A DNA stretch of 64,000 nt, taken from Pyropia yezoensis. Its lineage: Eukaryota; Rhodophyta; Bangiophyceae; Bangiales; Bangiaceae. The stretch lies in the NCBI GenBank assembly GCA_009829735.1, contig CM020619.1:12143777-12207776 (forward strand). Direction: 5' to 3'. The notes below the pieces were generated by a model. The model had not been told where the DNA came from. It was given only the letters and a program-made list of their open reading frames with translations, and did not search any database. Each line of letters opens with the position of its first letter. Positions within the stretch are counted from its first letter, which is position 1. The position numbers and the translations under genes are program-made. Positions 61,700 through 64,000 of this stretch are shown here, piece by piece.

Positions 61700-62545
61700 C
61701 GCGGCGACCGCGGCGCCCGCGGCCGACGGCCCGGGCCGCCAACGTGGGCGGCGTGGTAAAGGACAGATGTGGGGTGGAAAGGGGACACAAGAAAGGGAAG
61801 GGGCGGCAACAAAGGGAGACCACAACGCGGAACCTACCGGTCACCCCCCCGCGACCGTCTGTCGGTGGCCGCTCGCTCGCGTCACACACCCGCCCGGCCG
61901 GAGGTGGATGCGGCCGCGAGGCGAGCAGCCAACAACCCCCGCAGCGGGCTCCACGCGGCCAGCGGCGGCGGCGGGGAGGCAGCGTGCGCGGGGGTGGGCG
62001 GCGTGGGGAAGGCGCAACGGCACCGCGGCCGGCGGGAGGGCGCGCGGGCGCCGAGGGATCGCGGTCCCCACCGCGACGCGGTCGCGGCGCGGGGAAGAGG
62101 GGCGCGTCGGCCAGAGCGCGACGCATGCGCGGGGTGGGTGGGTTCGTGGCCGGGAACTGGTGCGCGTAATTGGAACGCGGCTGCACCAGCCGTGCCCTCC
62201 CATTGGCTGCGCCGCCCCCCGTTGTTGTCTGCTGACACGAACGCCGAGAAGCCGGCCTGGCCTCGCTCGCGCCGTCATCGTCCTCCCGACGCAAGCCTGC
62301 GAACCAGAAGCCACCGGACAGACTCTCATGGTGTGCATCTTGTGTGCCGCTTCGCCCTTCCGCTCCTTTGCCGCTGTGCGCTTGCCGCACTTCCGCTGTG
62401 CGTTGTCCCCTCTTCCCCTTTTGCGGCGGCCTGCCAGCGGCTGGAAACTCATCCCACTGTGCGCGTCGACGGTTCCCCCCCCCCCCCTCTTCCGCCGCCT
62501 CCCTATAGCACTTTGTTCCCGTCCGTGCCCCCCCTCACCACCACG
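61555..62545. promoter_or_regulatory. Divergent intergenic region between poly(A) polymerase and TRAPPC2
   Basis: About 1 kb separates the two ATGs, so it probably contains both promoters. A G homopolymer (about 61670-61695) is a C run on the poly(A) polymerase sense strand, roughly 115-140 nt upstream of its ATG. A C run near 62477-62490 lies about 60 nt upstream of the TRAPPC2 ATG. No TATA box is evident, and no third gene is supported. Confidence 0.5.
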
Positions 62546-63219
62546 ATGCCCACGCTTGTGATCATCGCCGCCCAGTCCGACACGCCCGTCTACACCCACA
62601 CCTTCCCGGCATCGGCGGCAGCAGCGGCGGCAGCGGGCTCCCCCCCCCCCGCGTCGCCCACCACCCTGGAGCTCCTCCTCCTCAACGCCGCCCTCGACGC
62701 GGTGGACGAGGCGGCGTGGGCGACCCGCGACAGCTACCTCCGCACCGTCGACACGTTTGCCGACGCGGCCGTCGCCGCCTACATTACCGCCGCGGGCGTA
62801 CGGCTGCTGCTGCTGTTGCACGACGTCGGGGGGCGGGGCGGGGGCGGGGCGGGGGGTGGCGGCGGTGGAGGTGGGAGTGGTGGGGGGGGTGGGATTGGTG
62901 GTGGCGGTGGTGGTGGCGGGGGTGGCGGCGGGGGGGGTGGAGGGGGTGGGGGGGGGGGGGGGAGCAGCGCAAGTGCGGGCTCGGGGCTGGCCTTGGGCCT
63001 GGCGGGCGTCGGGCTTGGGGGCGGAGGGGGGGGGGGAGCGCCGCCACGGGGGGGGGGGGGGCGGTAGCGGGGGAGGAGGGCGTCCGCGCCTTCTTTGTCG
63101 ACGTCCACGAGCTGTGGGCGCGGGTGGCGCTCAACCCGCTCTACTCGGACGGGGAGCCAGTGCAGAGTCGCGTGTTTCGGGAGCGCGTGGCGGCAGCCGC
63201 CGCCCGGCGGTGGCCGTAG
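62546..63219 (+). CDS. TRAPPC2/sedlin-like TRAPP complex subunit with a poly-G interruption
   Basis: ATG 62546 (CACGATGCC). The N-terminal half reads MPTLVIIAAQSDTPVYTHTF, LLLNAALDAVDEAAWATRDS and YLRTVDTFADAAVAAYITAA, then VRLLLLLHDV. The C-terminal piece reads AFFVDVHELWARVALNPLYS. These follow sedlin/Trs20 along its whole length (roughly 140 residues, longin fold). It would act in the TRAPP tethering complexes at ER-Golgi membranes. Between the halves, about 62826-63078 is an almost pure G/GGN stretch, and the C-terminal half lies in another reading phase ending at TAG 63217-63219. It sits at the position of the loop between LLHD and the FF.DV strand. Either an intron, a poly-Gly insert or a miscounted homopolymer explains it. 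Confidence 0.8.
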
Positions 63220-64000
63220 CGGCGGTGGGGGGTGGGATGGTGGTGTGTGGGGCGGGGCACGGGGGGGGGGGGAAGGGGGCGGGGCGGGGCGGGGCATGGG
63301 CGATACGCTAGGAGATGAGGGGTGGGAGGGGGGGTGGGGGTGAGAGGGGAGCGGAGCGCCGTGCTGGGGTTGGCCTCGCCTGCGTCGCGGCTGCGACGCA
63401 CGGGCGCCGCCGCGTACTGGGGACTGGCGGAAGCAATGGCGGTGGCGACAGCGGTGGTGGCGGCGGGTGGCGGCAGCGTCGGCTGCAGTGGCGGCGGCGA
63501 CCGCCGACGGCACGACACGGTGGGTCGGGGGTGGGGCAAGCAGGCTCCGCCGCACCCCCTCTGGTCCCCGTCGGCGAGGCACACCCCCTCCCTCTCCACC
63601 CGTGCGTGCCGCGGAGGGCATCAGACGAGGCGGCCACGCGACGCTGCGCTGTGCCCGCAGCGGCCGGCGGGGCGGCTCGTAGCGGCAGCGTGTTGCGGCT
63701 GCCACCGCGCGCCTGTCGTCCCCCCGGCGGCCGTGCCTGCCTGTCGGCTGCTGGGGGAGAGGGGGCGCGGGGGGCGGCGAGGCCCCGGGGGGAGGGGTGA
63801 TGGCGGAATCATGTACGGAACCCGCCCCCCCCCCGTCGCCGCCCCCGCGCCGCCGCTGCCGTCGCCGCGGTGGTTGCGCGCGGCTCGCCGCGCGGCGTCT
63901 CGCCAATGAGCCCGCAAGGGCGCTACGGCGGGCGAGGTGGGCGGCCGGATAGGCGGGCGGTCTGCGCGGGGACGCGTCGGTGGTGGTGGTGGTGGCGACG
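63220..64000. other. GC-rich sequence, no gene recognised
   Basis: Simple G- and C-rich sequence with GGT/GGC runs. Several overlapping open frames on both strands have no recognisable motif. The window ends in a GGT repeat. Confidence 0.45.

Overview
The window looks like nuclear DNA of a GC-rich unicellular eukaryote (protist or alga). The evidence is a canonical nuclear poly(A) polymerase, a TRAPPC2/sedlin-like trafficking subunit, a chromodomain Ty3/gypsy LTR retrotransposon with a 5-bp target duplication, predicted GT-AG introns, and a Fanzor (eukaryotic TnpB-like) protein. Genes are long and mostly uninterrupted, and long G/C homopolymers and low-complexity GC repeats are everywhere. 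I cannot name the species. A large endogenised viral segment is not excluded for the middle of the window.

Layout. 1-18.9 kb is gene-poor and repeat-rich: an unknown gene (3441-4469, -), a convergent pair of paralogs (7712-8368 + and 9315-10100 -), a 39-nt minisatellite ORF (10988-12109), a ParB-like remnant (13129-13587) and a degenerate RING-finger gene (16432-17426). 19-52 kb holds a possible DNA/chromatin-modification island: a very large ParB-like plus 2OG-Fe(II) dioxygenase-like protein (19020-26676, +), an adenine DNA methyltransferase fused to a SET domain (27425-31720, +), a coiled-coil protein (31941-33032, -) and a Sen1/UPF1-like SF1 helicase gene (34018-51677, +). The helicase gene is split by a young retrotransposon (38398-47770, coding on the minus strand). 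52-64 kb holds the Fanzor gene (54207-58409, +), then poly(A) polymerase (-) and TRAPPC2 (+) as a divergent housekeeping pair.

Two signals tie the island together. First, the ParB/2OG and helicase genes are not homologous, yet both sit behind the same 5' module: a first exon of about 100 codons, then tandem units of about 260-350 bp. Each unit carries a C-rich tract ending in GCAG, a cassette of exactly 51 nt (17 codons, phase 0-0) and a GTGCGT donor. The last acceptor opens in frame into the gene body in both cases. Second, a 14-bp palindrome, GTTATGTACATAAC, occurs 11 times exactly plus three variants, only in four AT-rich intergenic islands (2.1-2.5, 12.3-12.6, 26.9-27.2 and 51.9-52.3 kb). 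These flank the ParB-like genes, the methyltransferase and the 3' end of the helicase gene. My working inference is an epigenetic or selfish genetic unit with a ParB/palindrome recognition component, DNA and histone methylation, an oxygenase and a helicase. Expression and binding data would be needed to establish it.

The retrotransposon carries a gene on its opposite strand that is related to the stand-alone gene at 3441-4469, and it is studded with short palindromes whose arms differ in sequence but stay self-complementary around a CAA(C/G)TTG core.
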